From Chaetorhynchus papuensis (Eukaryota; Chordata; Aves; Passeriformes; Rhipiduridae), in contig VWYX01000010.1 in assembly GCA_013396525.1 (NCBI GenBank), forward strand, positions 269,001 to 333,000: a stretch of DNA of 64,000 nt, read 5' to 3'. Below, piece after piece: positions 26,201 to 38,745 of the stretch. How positions within the stretch are numbered: position 1 is the stretch's first letter; the number at the start of each line of letters is the position of its first letter. The notes under the pieces were generated by a model. It had not been told where the DNA came from and did not search any database. It saw nothing but the letters and a program-made list of their open reading frames with translations. Position numbers and translations under genes: made by a program.

Positions 26201-26632
26201 ATAAAGCTTGGAAAGATATTGACAAAAGATCTACCTTAATCCATAATTTTTTGTATTCTTATTTCATCAAATGCTATTTAATGTGCTACTGAATTGCAGA
26301 TCTGTGTTGAAGTTTTTACCCTATTACTGGCAGATAGCATAAAAATATTACATATGGAAAAACTAAATGTTTTCTGAAAACACATAGTGCAAATTCTTTT
26401 TCTTTAATGAAAAAGAAAGAGGAAAGAAAGGAATAAAAGGACAAAATAATTTTGCAGACTTCCTGGACCTATTCGGTCCTTAAGAAAGGGGTTGTGTTGT
26501 TCAAGCTATGAAAAGGCAGAAGTCTTTCAGTTACATATAGGTGATAACTTTCAAGTCTCATGACTTTTGCTGATACAAAAGATATTTTTCAGTGAAAATT
26601 TTCAGTTAGTCCTATCTTTGGCTTGGTTCTTA
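23266..26632. other. Gene-free stretch with simple repeats
   Basis: No gene recognised. Contents are a poly(A) at 23442-23453, a T-rich stretch around 23760-23900 and a pyrimidine-rich tract around 24870-24915. None of the short frames shows a domain or splice context. Confidence 0.55.
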
Positions 26633-26757
26633 TTTGGAAGGGCAGATGAGGAAGGTGTCCCAGTCCATGAAAGGGGGGTTGTGACTGTATGATATTTATG
26701 GCTGGTCCCTTCCAGCCCAAACTATTCTATGGTTGTATGATTTTATGGTTCTACGAG
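26633..26757 (+). mobile_element. CR1 LINE 3' terminus
   Basis: A short sense-oriented CR1 tail. It reads AAGGTGTCCCAGTCCATG, then a G-rich step, then CTGGTCCCTTCCAGCCCAAA, and ends in the degenerate ATTCTATG/GTATGATT-type octamer repeats (about 26720-26757) that define the CR1 3' end. Only about 125 bp are present, so this is a heavily 5'-truncated insertion or an eroded one. Confidence 0.88.
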
Positions 26758-27780
26758 CATGCAAATTTGTGGTTATTTATGTGTCAAACTAAAACTTTTT
26801 TTATTGTAAGATGTACCCACAGTTGTCACATTTTGCGTCCCATAAACTTGGTAAAACCCAGCCTTTCTGAGTTTCTTGGGGAACAATGAAAAACAGGCCA
26901 TGTTCTAAAGAGAAGATGTTTCACTGGGTCACGTGAACCAATGCTGATAGAGAAAATTCTTTAAAAGTCACTTGGTTCTAGCTGCTACTAAGTGTAAACA
27001 TTACTGTGGGACTTTGACATCAGGTCAGCTATCGGGAAATCTCTCACTTATCATAATAAAGTCAATGCCACCACCACACACTAAATGTCTGCCTCTTTTT
27101 TCTATATGGCAGTTGTATATTTTTGGTATATCTGAAGGTGATTTTGCCCTGTTAAGATGAAACACAACTTGCTATTAGAATTAAAATCACATCCTATATA
27201 AGTTCAGGTTAGTGAAAGTGCACATTTTTATCCTTTAAAGTGGCATTTTATAGATGATATATAAAAATACATCCAACTCCATTCAGAAAATCAGTATATA
27301 AAGTTGTTACACTCAGAGGTGGTTATTCTTCTGGAATTTCTCCTGTTTCTTGCAGTGTTTGCTCTCTTACATAAAGTTTTACAGTCCCTACATTTCTGAC
27401 ATGGGATGAAGTTTAAGGTTGCATTTTATATGCAGCTTTCTTATTCATAGGCAAATCTTTTACACATTAGGAAACAGAAAAACGTATAGGGTCAAGAATT
27501 AGAAGGATGGTTAACTGTTTTAATAATTTACAATATATTGGAAGTCTTTATCCAAGACATCTCAGATTTTCACCAAAGGTGACTCAGTAGAAGAGCAGGT
27601 GCCTACCCTATATCAGTTCTGACTTGCTGAGACTTGCATGCAGTATTCTTGGTCTTCAGCTGGAAGACAAAATATCAGGAATGCTGAAAATATATTCTAT
27701 ATGCATATATGCAATATGTATTGTACAAAATTCTATTGAAAGAAAATTTTATAGCAAGTGACAGATCAACTATACCAATC

Positions 27781-27796
27781 AAAAAAAAAAAAAAAA
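27781..27796. repeat. Poly(A) run
   Basis: Sixteen A residues, directly followed by a 23-bp tandem duplication. Confidence 0.95.
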
Positions 27797-27841
27797 GTAT
27801 GAAATTACAGAATCCTGAAGTATGAAATTACAGAAATTCTA
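27796..27841. repeat. 23-bp tandem duplication
   Basis: The unit beginning AGTATGAAATTACAGAA and ending TCCTGA (27796-27818) is followed immediately by a second copy of its first 17 bases (27819-27835). A further TCCTGA occurs shortly after. It has the look of replication slippage next to the poly(A). Confidence 0.9.
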
Positions 27842-30800
27842 AATCCTGAACTCTCAGGAACATTCATGCTCTGAAAAGTCAGCCAGTTCTCTAAAAGCCA
27901 GCCTTCATCTTTTCTAGCATAGCTCAATAGCTCAGATACTAAGCAGTCTTCGGCTAGTGCTAAAATGTGAACATTTTATCAGTTATTTCTTAACTAGAAT
28001 ACACTTTACTCTCTCATAGTAAGATTAGCGTCTCAGAGCTAACAGAAATACGACAAAGAAAAGTCAGTATCAGTTCATAGGGGTAAGAAGATAAACCACT
28101 TTTAGGTCAGAATGCTTTCTATGCATAGGCCTATAAGTTTTAAGACGCCATTTTGTAGTTATTTTTCTGATCATAGCTACATTTTCAACACATACTATAT
28201 GTAGTTAAAAGAAAAACATGTTTCCCTTTTGAGAATGTAATTAACACCAATGGAGGGTGCAATATGGGAGCTGAACCTTGCATGGCTGCCCATTCAGTGT
28301 TGGTGATGTGGGTTACTGAGTCCACGGACACTTTTACTTCTGCATTGACAGAAAATATGCAGACTCTGTGACAGTGCTTATTTCTCTACACTGAAAAAAA
28401 CCAAATGGATAGGAAAAACTCCAAGTTACTTCGGATCAATACAACCATGTAAACACAGTAGCCATTAAAAGCTTTGCTATCGTGCTATAGTGGAGCTTTT
28501 TAATAAAGGGTGAAATATAGTGTTGAAAGATTTCAGCTTTGGAAGTTTTCAACTGACTTCCAAGTGATAGCAGAAATATTTCAAGTATAAATTGATATGA
28601 GACGAGGTGCATTCTTGAGATGTTTGCAGCTGCAGGGATAGCCTTTTCTGCTTATGAACACATACACCTCTCACAAACATTAAGACAGCCAGGCTATTTA
28701 AAACTGTGACAGTCTTGTCATTTGCTAACATAATTTCTTGTAACTTGCATCTGCTGATAAAATTATAAAAGATAAAATCTGAGAAATAAGAACGGATTTC
28801 AAAGCTGATTCAAACTCCCAATGCCCAGTATGACTACTCTTGTCTGTGGCATATTAGGAATGGAGACTTTGTTGGCCTTAGAAACCTTTGAGAGGCTAAG
28901 CAGGATGCAATTTCGAATAAATGCTCCCTCATAAGTGCCCTGGGAACACCAGCACAGTCTGGGGAAGGTTACCTCCTAGAGAATATTCAGATTGGTTTCA
29001 CATATTAAAAAACATTCTAAATGAGATGTATAATGACTGTCATGGAAAGTGACTTTCTTCTTGGGGTAGCAAAGCTGATAGGATGGTGTGATTCACAGCA
29101 AATATCCAAATAGTGTCCTTTGTGGTTTTACTTTCTTAATGGAGCTACTTCCATGAAAAACTAATTGTTCTCCAGTGAACTTGAAAAGCTACTGACCGCA
29201 CTGGACTTGGCCCAGGAAAAGTTCATAAGCACCTGCTTAATTTTGAAAATAGTTCCAAACCACTATTGTTTCAATTTACATCCTATTTAAAGGAATTGCT
29301 TGCAGATCATATGCAATCTTTGTAACAGAAAAGAGTCTGAAGAAATAAGAACTGGAACAAAGACAAACTGACTCTGAATGTTACCACAGATAAGCATTCA
29401 TCCAGCTGGCAATGTGTTTTAGTGCAGAACAGCTACTTTACCACTAGCAACAGTCAGTTGCTGCTTGTTGAACTCTGTACTTTGATGTAGAAAAATATAA
29501 ATGACTCTGTGGATGCTTTAGCATATGGTTATGGGAGCAATTTACAAAGAGCAGAGGCATGTGGACTGTAAGTCCTAAAGTGATAGGAAAGCTTGCTGTG
29601 CCTTCCTGTATTTTAGCCAGACACAACAAAAACTCAAGAACATTGTGACATCTTTCTGATGGAGGTGTCTGTTTTTTCTTCCCTGGGATCTGTTAGACAT
29701 ACTGCCACAGATTTCTACACTAAAGTAGGACAGGATTAGTGAAACTTGTACAAACACATCCAAACAAGCCATGCATTTGGTTTTTTTCTACCTGTTTCTA
29801 CCACAAAGTGACTCATTTGTCAGTTCACATTTACTGTCATTCACTGTCTATAATTATCAGAGTAAGATTTTTATTCTTTAATCCTATGAATGCTGAAGTA
29901 AGTGTGAAAATATCATAAAAAGCCATGGAGTGTCATTAAGGGCACTTTTACTCGACTTTAAAGAATTCAAGGAACTCCAGTGGTTCAAATGATTAGTATT
30001 TCAATATATAAGCAATTTCATTATCTTTTCTAAAATTGACACTATTTCCTATACAGCACAACAACTGTTAACACCCTGATGAATATAGCTTAATCACCCT
30101 TCCAATGTTTTATGAGTTGTCTTTCTAGGAAGATAAAAAATGTTTTAGTCTTCAATATTGTTAAAATCTGTTGTATGCAATACTGTTAATATGCTGCAAA
30201 TTAGCATTTTTCTGTTAGTAGAATTTTTAAAAAGTTGGATATTCACTATATTTTGGTTTAATAAAAAACCCAATTCTTATTTTTCATGAATTGTCAGATA
30301 GTTCTATCTCAGCTATAAGTGAGAGATTATATTTACAATCAAAGCTAATGAAGGCATCTCAGAGAAAAAGTTAATACCTTGGAAACTGGGCAATAATGGA
30401 AGGCAAAGACTTCAACCATATGCAGCAACAGCTATGCATTTAGTGACAATAATTTAGTGGCTGAAGAGCACAAAATTTTTCATGGGATTGATACATGAAG
30501 GTTGGTGGAATGCTTTTGGAAGACTGTAGTTAATATTCATGCCCACAACCATGAATGTACTGAAACATCTTCATACGCGACGGTGGTTTGTAGCTCCTCC
30601 AGAACAACTCTCAGTGAAATTAGCCTTGTTCAGGTAAGGATTTCAGAACGTGCCCACTTGTACTGTGTATGATACTTAAGTGGATTGGAAGTTAATTTGC
30701 TTTTATGTACATGTGAAAATATTTCTGGGTGTAGAAGCAAGATTTGGTTCTTCTGCTATGATGTTGTATAACTTTTAGACACAATATTACTGAGCCTGTG

Positions 30801-31138
30801 CTTAATATTTTTTTAAATTGTCTATGATAACATTAAGTATTGACATTCTTGTGGTTAAATACCAAAAAGAACCTTTTATCACAGAGAATGCATTGAACAG
30901 AAAATGAAGACCATACTGTACATTACATGTAAGTCTTCACAGGGGAATCTATGTGCAGTTAGCCTGTGTTCACTGTTTGCTGTAGATTGCAGAAGTTAAG
31001 AATGTGCAGCTGGAAGAATTTACTGGTCTCTGAGCTGCATATTCTTAGTTTGTGAAGATTTACATAGAGGTGCAATGGTTGCTTGCCAGCAGCTGATATA
31101 ATCTGCCAGCTCGTCATAGATTTCCTCTCTGTTTTGTG

Positions 31139-31174
31139 CTATGAGTCACAGATGTCTATGCTCTATGAGTCACA
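31139..31174. promoter_or_regulatory. Two AP-1-like sites in a short direct repeat
   Basis: CTATGAGTCACA occurs twice (31139-31150 and 31163-31174), placing two exact TGAGTCA cores 24 bp apart at 31142-31148 and 31166-31172. TGAGTCA is the consensus for AP-1 family factors. No promoter or gene is visible nearby, so function is speculative. Confidence 0.3.
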
Positions 31175-34100
31175 CCTGCAGTACTTGTAACAGATCTTTG
31201 AAGAAAAGTAGAAGATCTGTTCAAACTTGAGCATGTAAAGGAGAAGGCATAATGGCTGCTATTTTATTTTCTTTTCCATTTTAGAAAGTTTTTCTTTGAC
31301 TTCTGACATGGCAAAAATATATCCAGTAGTCTTTTGCATTATATTAGTTTGTTAAGGGTTTTCAGCTCTGTTCCTACATGTATCTGTAAAATGGCCCTGC
31401 ATGACTGTGCACTGTAGATACTACACTTGTGTATGTGTTTTTGTCTGCGTGGGTAACGTACCCTGAATGTATCTGGCCTGTGATTTCAGGAGTGCCTTAC
31501 TTCCTTCCAAAAGGGGAACAGTCTTAGGAGTGAAATGAAAAGCTATATCCTTCACAACGCCTTGTAGAAAATTAAATGCTGCCAAACAACATCGCTTACC
31601 CTCTATTTGTCTTGAAAGGCATATAAATATCTAATGCATTTTTGAACTTAAATAAATTTTCTGCTCTCATCTGACTTAAATGAGCCTTCTAAGTAAATAT
31701 TACCAAAGATAAAGCCATTCTTTCAGTTAAAAACCCTTGGCTAAACTGTAGCCATGGCTACAAAAAGGTAGCCAGGATTTTGAGGGCCAGATGTAGTTGC
31801 TATCAATTAGGGGACAGCAGGAAGTGGTTTAAGGATGTGACAAGTTGAGTATTTCACAGAGGTGTTCGGGCAACACACAAAGGAATTTTTGTTAATGTCT
31901 CCCATACTGTATATTTCCCAGTGAAATGGCACCTACCACTTGCATTTTACCTTTGCTTGTTATATACTTGCTGCACATCCTTGGATGACAGCAAGGAAGC
32001 TGTCAATAACACAGGAACCTACAAAAGGAAAATATTTTACTGAAAAATTCTCCCATTCTTTGCCATCTTCATCATGAAGGTATTGTGAAGTGGTATCTGT
32101 GGATCAGGGCTTGAAGCCCAAGAGAGGGGAAATACCTCTGAAATTAGGTCATGTCAGAATTTATTTGAGTAGAGATGCTCTGCATGCATATTAGGAACAG
32201 CAAATAGGTTAACAAATTCATGTACTTTACTAATAAGGAAAGCATGATTGGCTCTCACTTTGGTTTTACTTAATTCAAAGATGTATAGGTGTTCCCAAGG
32301 ACGTTTTTATATAAAATAGAAAAGTGAATTTTCCATGTAAAGAAAAGCAGCTTAGTCTTGAAAACAAAGTGAAGAAATGAATGTGAAGTGAACATGAAGG
32401 TACGAATGCTTCTTTAAACTGTGCAAAATAAATATCTCTGGCTTTACTTTCTGTCTTTGGAAAAAATCTCAGACAGTTAAGCTGAGCAAGTACCAGTAGT
32501 CAAGAGTGGGAAGCACTCATTACAACAGTACTAAAGTTCTGAGATCTACTTAAGTACTTGAAAATTAAGTTCTGAAAATTTGAGTTGCTCTATCATTAGT
32601 GCAGCCAAGTTATACATAACTATTTTTATTTTTTTCCCCATGGCAACTGTTATAAATAAATGACATTATTTTACCATCTTACTCTGCCTGTAATAAGAAT
32701 GATTGTTATGCATTTTATGCTATGGAGGTAATATTTACTGATTAAAAAAAGTATTACCACAATCTGCAATCTAATTCAGCAACACAACACAAATTACGAA
32801 GCAGTAATTCTTGGGGTTTTGCTCAACATCAAGCTCAAACCTAACATGATCATAGTATCCGTTCACAAATTTACTGCACAATAATTCTAGCCTCTAAGCA
32901 TTTTGGTACTGGAGTGTACATGAAATGTTTAAAATATAATGTACATTATTTTGTTATGAAAAGCATCTTATAATAAAATCTGCTCATCAGCAATAAATAG
33001 CGCTGGATTTTGCTGTTTGTTTTTTTTTTTTAATTTATTCATATCATTCATCTTTATTCAGTTTAATGAAAGTTGGGAGTCAAGACCAGAAGCCCACTTC
33101 ACTGAAAACCATTTTGGGTGCTTGCTGCTATAACAAGAGGCTGAAGATATGCAGCATGTTTATTTGTTCAAAGTACTAATTTTATTTTGTTCTTGGATTT
33201 CTAGGGTTCCAGGGAAGAAAATGAACCTCATCAGTTACATGAAAGAAAATGAACTCATACTCTTTGATAAGAAACAGAAAGGCTTATAGAATTTCTATGC
33301 TAACTACTGACTTCTTTGATTTAAAGAATTCAGTAACTTTCTAACTGCATCTTCTTTTTTAAATTTGATTTACTAATATATTTGAAAGGCATTTTAAAGA
33401 TAAATAACATTTGGATTAATAGTTTCATAGTAATATACTATTAGGGCCGTACAAAGAAGTAAGAGACTAGTTAAGACCGGAGAGAGTAATAGCTTGCACA
33501 TTAAAAAGTTTGGTCAGAATTTTTAAACTTTGCAGAAAAAATGATACTTGTCTTTCAGATTACACCTCGTAACTTCTTTATCAAGCCAACTTTTTTACTC
33601 ACTGTAATAAACCAGTTAACAACAGAGTTTATAATGGAATCTGATAGTGAGGTTGTGGGGGAGAACTTTTACTTCTGCTATTGATTTTTCTACTCTTTTT
33701 TTGACCTGCACTCAATCTGAAAGCACGTAAGTAATTCAGCAAATCTGAGAGACATCAAACCTCAAAATAAAGTTTATCCATGCCTCCTTCAATATGGCTA
33801 ACATATGTTCTTAACAAATTTCAGTAATCCTATATAAAGAGATGAGCTCCAGAAAATGTTTCTGATACTCTTTCAGTTATTCCATTGGCTCAAAGTGTGG
33901 CTGTTTTTAGGATTCGGTTCCTTCTGAAATATTAGTATAATGCTAGCAATTATTATTTCTACAAAAGGAGATACTTTTACGTGCACACCTTACTGGTAGA
34001 TATGCAGTGCTACAGATTTACAGTTTCCCAAACACCTTTATAGTGATTATAGGAAGTAAAATTTTCTATATGTGTCAGGGAGGTACAATGCATTAATGGC

Positions 34101-34418
34101 TTTATATGTCTTTAAAAATATTTTCCAGTCATAAAATTCCATATTAACATTCTCTGAAGCTCACTACAACTCTATTTAATACTGAATTCTGCACAATACC
34201 AAAAAGCTTTAATATACTGTGGCTAATCCAGTTCTGTTTAGAGTTACAGTGCTCATGGAAAATGAGTCAGAAATGTTGTTACACAATTGCTAGATTAAGT
34301 TGTTAAATACAGTGGGATCTATTCTCTTGCACTGTCTTGAATAAACAGAATTACATCTGACTATACATTACATACCAGTAGTTCATAGAACCACTTTTGT
34401 TCATTAAATTCTAGCAGA

Positions 34419-34447
34419 CAGACTCTGGTTTAAAAAGCCAGAGTCTG
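34419..34447. repeat. Perfect 10-bp inverted repeat
   Basis: CAGACTCTGG (34419-34428) is followed, after a 9-base A/T-rich loop, by its exact reverse complement CCAGAGTCTG (34438-34447). It would form a small stable hairpin. There is no T-run or gene context, and I assign no role. Confidence 0.8.
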
Positions 34448-34923
34448 ATAAGACTGTTGGCTGATAAGAAATGTAAAACCTAATCTCCTTTCCTAAGGCC
34501 AGTGGATCACAGCCAAATGGAAGTTGAAAGCTCACAAAATGCCACCATCTCAGCTGGAATCTTGTCTTCCAAGGAGTCGCTGAAGCTGACCTTAACAATG
34601 CACTGAGATTTTGGGTGGGGTGAATGGGGAAAGACCAGCAGAGATGGCCAATCATGTTCTCCGTGCAACCTTTATCCTCTGCTTCTGTTCAGGGGGACAT
34701 ACTTTAAAGGCTGTTAAAAACATTGCCATTTACTATACAACTGGATGAAGACTAATTATACCCTCAGATGGAGTACAAAGTTGGAAAGCGGCACATGGGA
34801 ATTAAGCTATCCAGTTGCCAAAGGTATGTTTTAGTTAAAAATAAATAGTTACACATTTTTCAGTAAAACTCTATTATGATATGTGCTTTCATATGAAAAT
34901 TCATTTATATCTTAATTATATTC

Positions 34924-35290
34924 ATAGGACCATAGACTTTTTTATGTTGGAAAGGTCCTTCAAATATTACCTAGTTCCAACCCTCTTCCAATCAGTGGGA
35001 ATTTCATCCACCAGTGAGACTGCTTGGAGCCCCATCCAACCTAGTCTTGAATGTGTCAAATGATGGGGCATCTATCAGCTCACCTGAGCAACCTGTTCCA
35101 GTGTTGTACTCTCTTCATCATAATTTTTTTTTCCTTCTATCTAGTCTGAATCTACCCTCTTATGATTTAAAAACCTTACTGTTTTTCTGACGCCACAAGT
35201 CCTGTTAAAAGGTCTGTCCTTGTTTTCTTGTAACACCTGGTGATCGAGAGCTCTTGTGCTCTTTGGAAAACATCATAAACAATATACTAT
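34924..35290 (-). mobile_element. CR1 LINE 3' end, antisense
   Basis: The plus strand has the reversed CR1 3' terminus: degenerate CATAGGACCATAGA octamers, then GGAAAGGTCCTTCAAATAT and GAGCAACCTGTTCCAGTG (about 35083-35100). The last matching part is around TGTTTTTCTGACGCC (about 35180-35195). Only 3' untranslated sequence is present. The reverse-transcriptase coding part is absent, and unmatched sequence follows on the right. Confidence 0.85.
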
Positions 35291-35639
35291 GGATACTAAA
35301 AAAGCTTCAGCAGGGAATTTCTTGACTCTCTGCAGCACTTTGTGAGAGCTCTGTCTTTCCCATGCAAGTTATTCAAAACAATATTACAGTTTTGTAAACG
35401 CCTTGCACCTGCAGGTTGTTTTGCAGGATTGTTATGGTTCTAACTACAGAATTATTTAGGAATGGGTGTCTTAGAATTTGACCAATCCCCTCAAGGGGTG
35501 GATGTTCAAAGGACCAATTACGTTATGCAATTTAACACACTTTTGCAAACTAAGACAAAAAAGCCTTTGGAAAAATTATTGAAGTGCCTTCCATTTATCC
35601 CTGAGCCTGGACTCTACCCGTTTCTCTACCCGTCCGCGG

Positions 35640-36800
35640 TGCTACAGCGACAATATACCAGATCTGTTCTGCTACCCTTTCCCTGAGGGCAGTTCCCAGG
35701 GGGTGCCAATTAACTTCTTGAAGAGGGGGAAGTTTTCTTTCCTGAAGTTCAGGGTCCTGATTTGACTCTTCGCCTGACCTACACCTCTTAGGACTGTGAA
35801 CTCCACCAGTGTGGGATCACTGCAGCCCAAGCTGCCTCCAGTCTTGGTTATCTGATGTCACTGGTGACCATCAGGTCCAGTGTGGCATTCCTTATGGTAG
35901 GGCTGTCTATTGCCTGGCTTACAAAGTTATCCTTCACGTATCCCAGCTGTCTCCTGGATTGCCTACAGTTCACTGCGCAACTTTCCAGCAGGTGTTGGGG
36001 TGGTTGAAGTCCCCCAGCAGGACAAGAGCGAAGCATGATCCTTCTTGTAGCTGGAGCAAGAAGGCTTCACCAATAGGCTCCCCTTGATGAGGGACCTGTA
36101 GAAGACACCACCCACAAGGATCCCTTTGTTGCCTCAGTCTTGAGGTCTTACCTATGAATTTTCAACCTATTCATGGCTGTTCTTCAGAGACAGCTCTTCA
36201 CACTCAATCCACTTCTTGATGTAGAGGGCAACCCCTCCCTCTCTCCTTCCTTTCCTGTAACTTCTGAATGGCCTGTAGCCATTGATAACTGCACTCCAGC
36301 CATGGGATTCATCCCAGCAAGTTTCAGTAAAGGCACCTCAGTCACAATTTTCTAGCAGCACAGTGGCTGCCAGCTCCTCCTATTTGCTGCCCATGACGTA
36401 TGTTTTGGTGTAGAGGTACTTGAGCTGGGCTGTTGGTTGTGTTACCTTCTTAGACAAGCACCCCTTAATTTCTTTGAGATATTTCCCTGGAGTCTCCTTG
36501 TTTCCTTAGCAACAGGCTGAGGCCCCTCACTAGTATCCGTCCCTCCAACCTTGGTGTATACCAAGGGTAACCATGGCTTGTCACGGCCAAGCTTGATGTT
36601 ATACCCTTCCCCCTTCAAGTCTTGGTTAAAGCTCCGTCAGTAAGGGTGTGAGCAAAGTCCTCTTACTCCTTTGAGAAGGATAAATACTGTCTGATGATGG
36701 CAGACCTGGTGCCATGTAGGACAATCCATTACTACAAAACCACGAAGTTCTGACCCTTACCCGCATCACAGAGCCACAATCACGTGGATATATTATCACA
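35640..36800 (-). mobile_element. CR1 LINE ORF2 endonuclease-domain remnant
   Basis: The minus strand encodes a decayed apurinic endonuclease domain of a CR1-type ORF2. In sense order it shows LKYLYTKTYVMGSK (about 36385-36425), a GGVALYIKKWIECEEL block (about 36205-36255), and the LLGDFNHPNTCW motif (about 35980-36020). GDFNHP corresponds to the conserved GDFN catalytic-loop motif of this nuclease family. Next come a block ending ATLDLMVTSD (about 35850-35900) and QIRTLNFRKENFPLFKK (about 35715-35760). Stops and frame shifts interrupt it, so it is inactive. Homology on the right fades between about 36650 and 36800. It is unusual for a surviving CR1 fragment to hold this 5' domain without the reverse transcriptase that normally follows. 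Confidence 0.88.
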
Positions 36801-38261
36801 TGACGCTACTTGGTGTGTCAGAAGTGGGGGACTTGTGAAACATTTTATTCACCTGTCAAAGAAAGCCACAGGACTAGGAAATAAGTCAGCAATTATTTAA
36901 ATATAACACTAGAAAAAACCTGAACAACAAAAAATGCTTTTTGGGAGTGTTGGTCAAAGTGATGGCTGAACAGAATTTGCCAACATTTTTTCAATAAGTC
37001 TAATGACTAGCTGGAACAAAATAACATTTGAAAAAACTGAAAGTGTCAAAAAAAGATGAAATCAGCTGTTACAGCAGCCACTACTTACAAGATTCCTAAA
37101 AAAATAACCTTACTGTATCATTTGAGCTCCAAAACCCACTAGGTGTACAGGCATTATTTTTGAATTCTGCATCTCAGATGTTAACAAAATTTATTGGAAG
37201 CCTATGATTCAGTATTAGAGGAAAGTGCCTGTGTGAAAAAAATTGACATGCTAATTTTTTGTCCGGTTTTCACATTGGCATTGAGTAAGTGGTAGTTCTT
37301 CAGAATTTCAGTTCATAGAAATCTTAGTCAAGCTATAAGCTTTTTTTTTTTTTTTTCTATTTTTGGCTAGACATTCTTTAATATTTCCTTGTCCCAGAAT
37401 CATGAAAAGTGGGGTAGATTTCTTGTGAAGGTCCTGCTCACTCTGGGCATGGTCCTTGGATCAGATCCTCTGCTGTATGACTTCTCCATTTACATCAACC
37501 ACATCTGTCACAGCTCCAAAGTCTCCTCTTACAGCGTCTTTCCCTCATTTCTATCTTCTCCTTAGTTTTCAATCCCTACACTTTAAATAACAAAAATTTG
37601 GGGAGTTTTGTGCGGCGAAATTTTTAACTCTGTGCTCTGTTACATCCAGTCCCATTTCTAATCAAATCTAATCCAGCTGGTATGTCACATGTAAAAGCTA
37701 AATGCTACAGCTTTTCAGTCTGGTGCTCTTCAGTTCAACTTACATAGCCAAGGTAGTACATCTATAGTGCAGTAGTACAGCCTTTGTTTCTTACAGGAGA
37801 CTGTGCCAACCAGACCCAACATTTAAATTCTACATGCAGGAGCCCTTCCTCCTCCAAACAGCTCTAGTCAGACAGCTGTAGATGCAAATGCAGCCTAACA
37901 GGAGTGCTCCTTGCATCAATTTATTTGATCTCTTGACTAATCATTTCTACTTTCCCTCATTCTTTCACAGAAAATTCAATTTCAAGGACAACACAAATGG
38001 CTGGGGACTAAGAGCAGAAGTGAGTTCTTCTTTTTTAGGACCTCAGACATCACCACATTGAATACAACTTTATCTACATTTATGTTCTAGAGTCTTGAAA
38101 CCTGCATCTCTGGGTTCAGTGGAATCCAAATTTTAATGATTAGAGGAAGACTGGAACTAAATTCCTTGATTAACATTTGGCTTTCTGTGTAAAACTTGGA
38201 TCATAGGATGAATCACCCTGTTTTCCTGTGCTTCCATTCCTTGAAATGTGATGAGGATAAC
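36801..38261. other. Gene-free AT-rich stretch
   Basis: No gene or transposon recognised. It contains a 16-base poly(T) at 37341-37356. Frames are short and unremarkable. Confidence 0.55.
37341..37356. repeat. Poly(T) run
   Basis: Sixteen consecutive T residues on the plus strand. Confidence 0.95.
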
Positions 38262-38745
38262 TGTGCACAGAAATCACAGGACAAGAGATTCTGGAAGAAG
38301 GGGAGGTCTCCAGAACCAGGCCCTGCCCAGAGTGGGCTCAGCTGTGGGCTCAGACTGGGCTGCTAAGGGGTTCTCCCAGCCAAGGTGTAAAGTGTTCCCA
38401 GTGATGGGAACAGTTCAACCACCCTGGGCATCTGTCCCACCTCTGGGCTGTACGCAGCGGGAAAGGGCTTCTTTTATCTTCAGTCCGACCTCTGCATGTT
38501 TCAGCTTGTGCTGTTGCCTCTCATCCTCCCTCCAAGCAACACTGGAGCATGGCTGCATCTTCTCCATCTGCTCCTGCCAATGCCAGGAATGCTGTCGGAT
38601 ACCCCTGAAGCTGTCCCTTCTCCCAGCTGAACCAGCCCTGGTTTTAGAGATTCTCCTTGCAGAACAAGGACTCCAGTTATACCAGCTTGGTGGCATCCCC
38701 TCACCTCCCATCAGTTCTGTCTACACTGAGAAAGCAGCATGGCAG
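38262..38745 (-). mobile_element. CR1 LINE 3' portion, antisense, different subfamily
   Basis: GC-richer than its surroundings. The plus strand shows the reversed 3' untranslated region of an older CR1 subfamily: AATCACAGGACA near the 3' terminus, GTTTCAGCTTGTGCTGTTGCC (about 38497-38517), CTTCTCCCAGCTGAACCAGC (about 38616-38635) and AGCTTGGTGGC (about 38680-38690). Long open frames cross it on both strands (up to 167 codons). These result from its GC-rich, stop-poor composition, not from a gene. The octamer tail is not intact. Confidence 0.7.

Larger units (their letters stand above)
26758..34923. other. Gene-free AT-rich stretch
   Basis: About 8 kb with no recognised gene or transposon. 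It holds a poly(A) with an adjoining tandem duplication (27781-27841), a pair of AP-1-like sites (31142-31172), a poly(T) (33020-33031) and a small perfect hairpin (34419-34447). The content is otherwise unremarkable AT-rich DNA. Confidence 0.55.

Noticed and set aside
35848..36036. 62-codon minus-strand frame as an independent small gene
   Set aside because: It is a surviving piece of the CR1 endonuclease domain.
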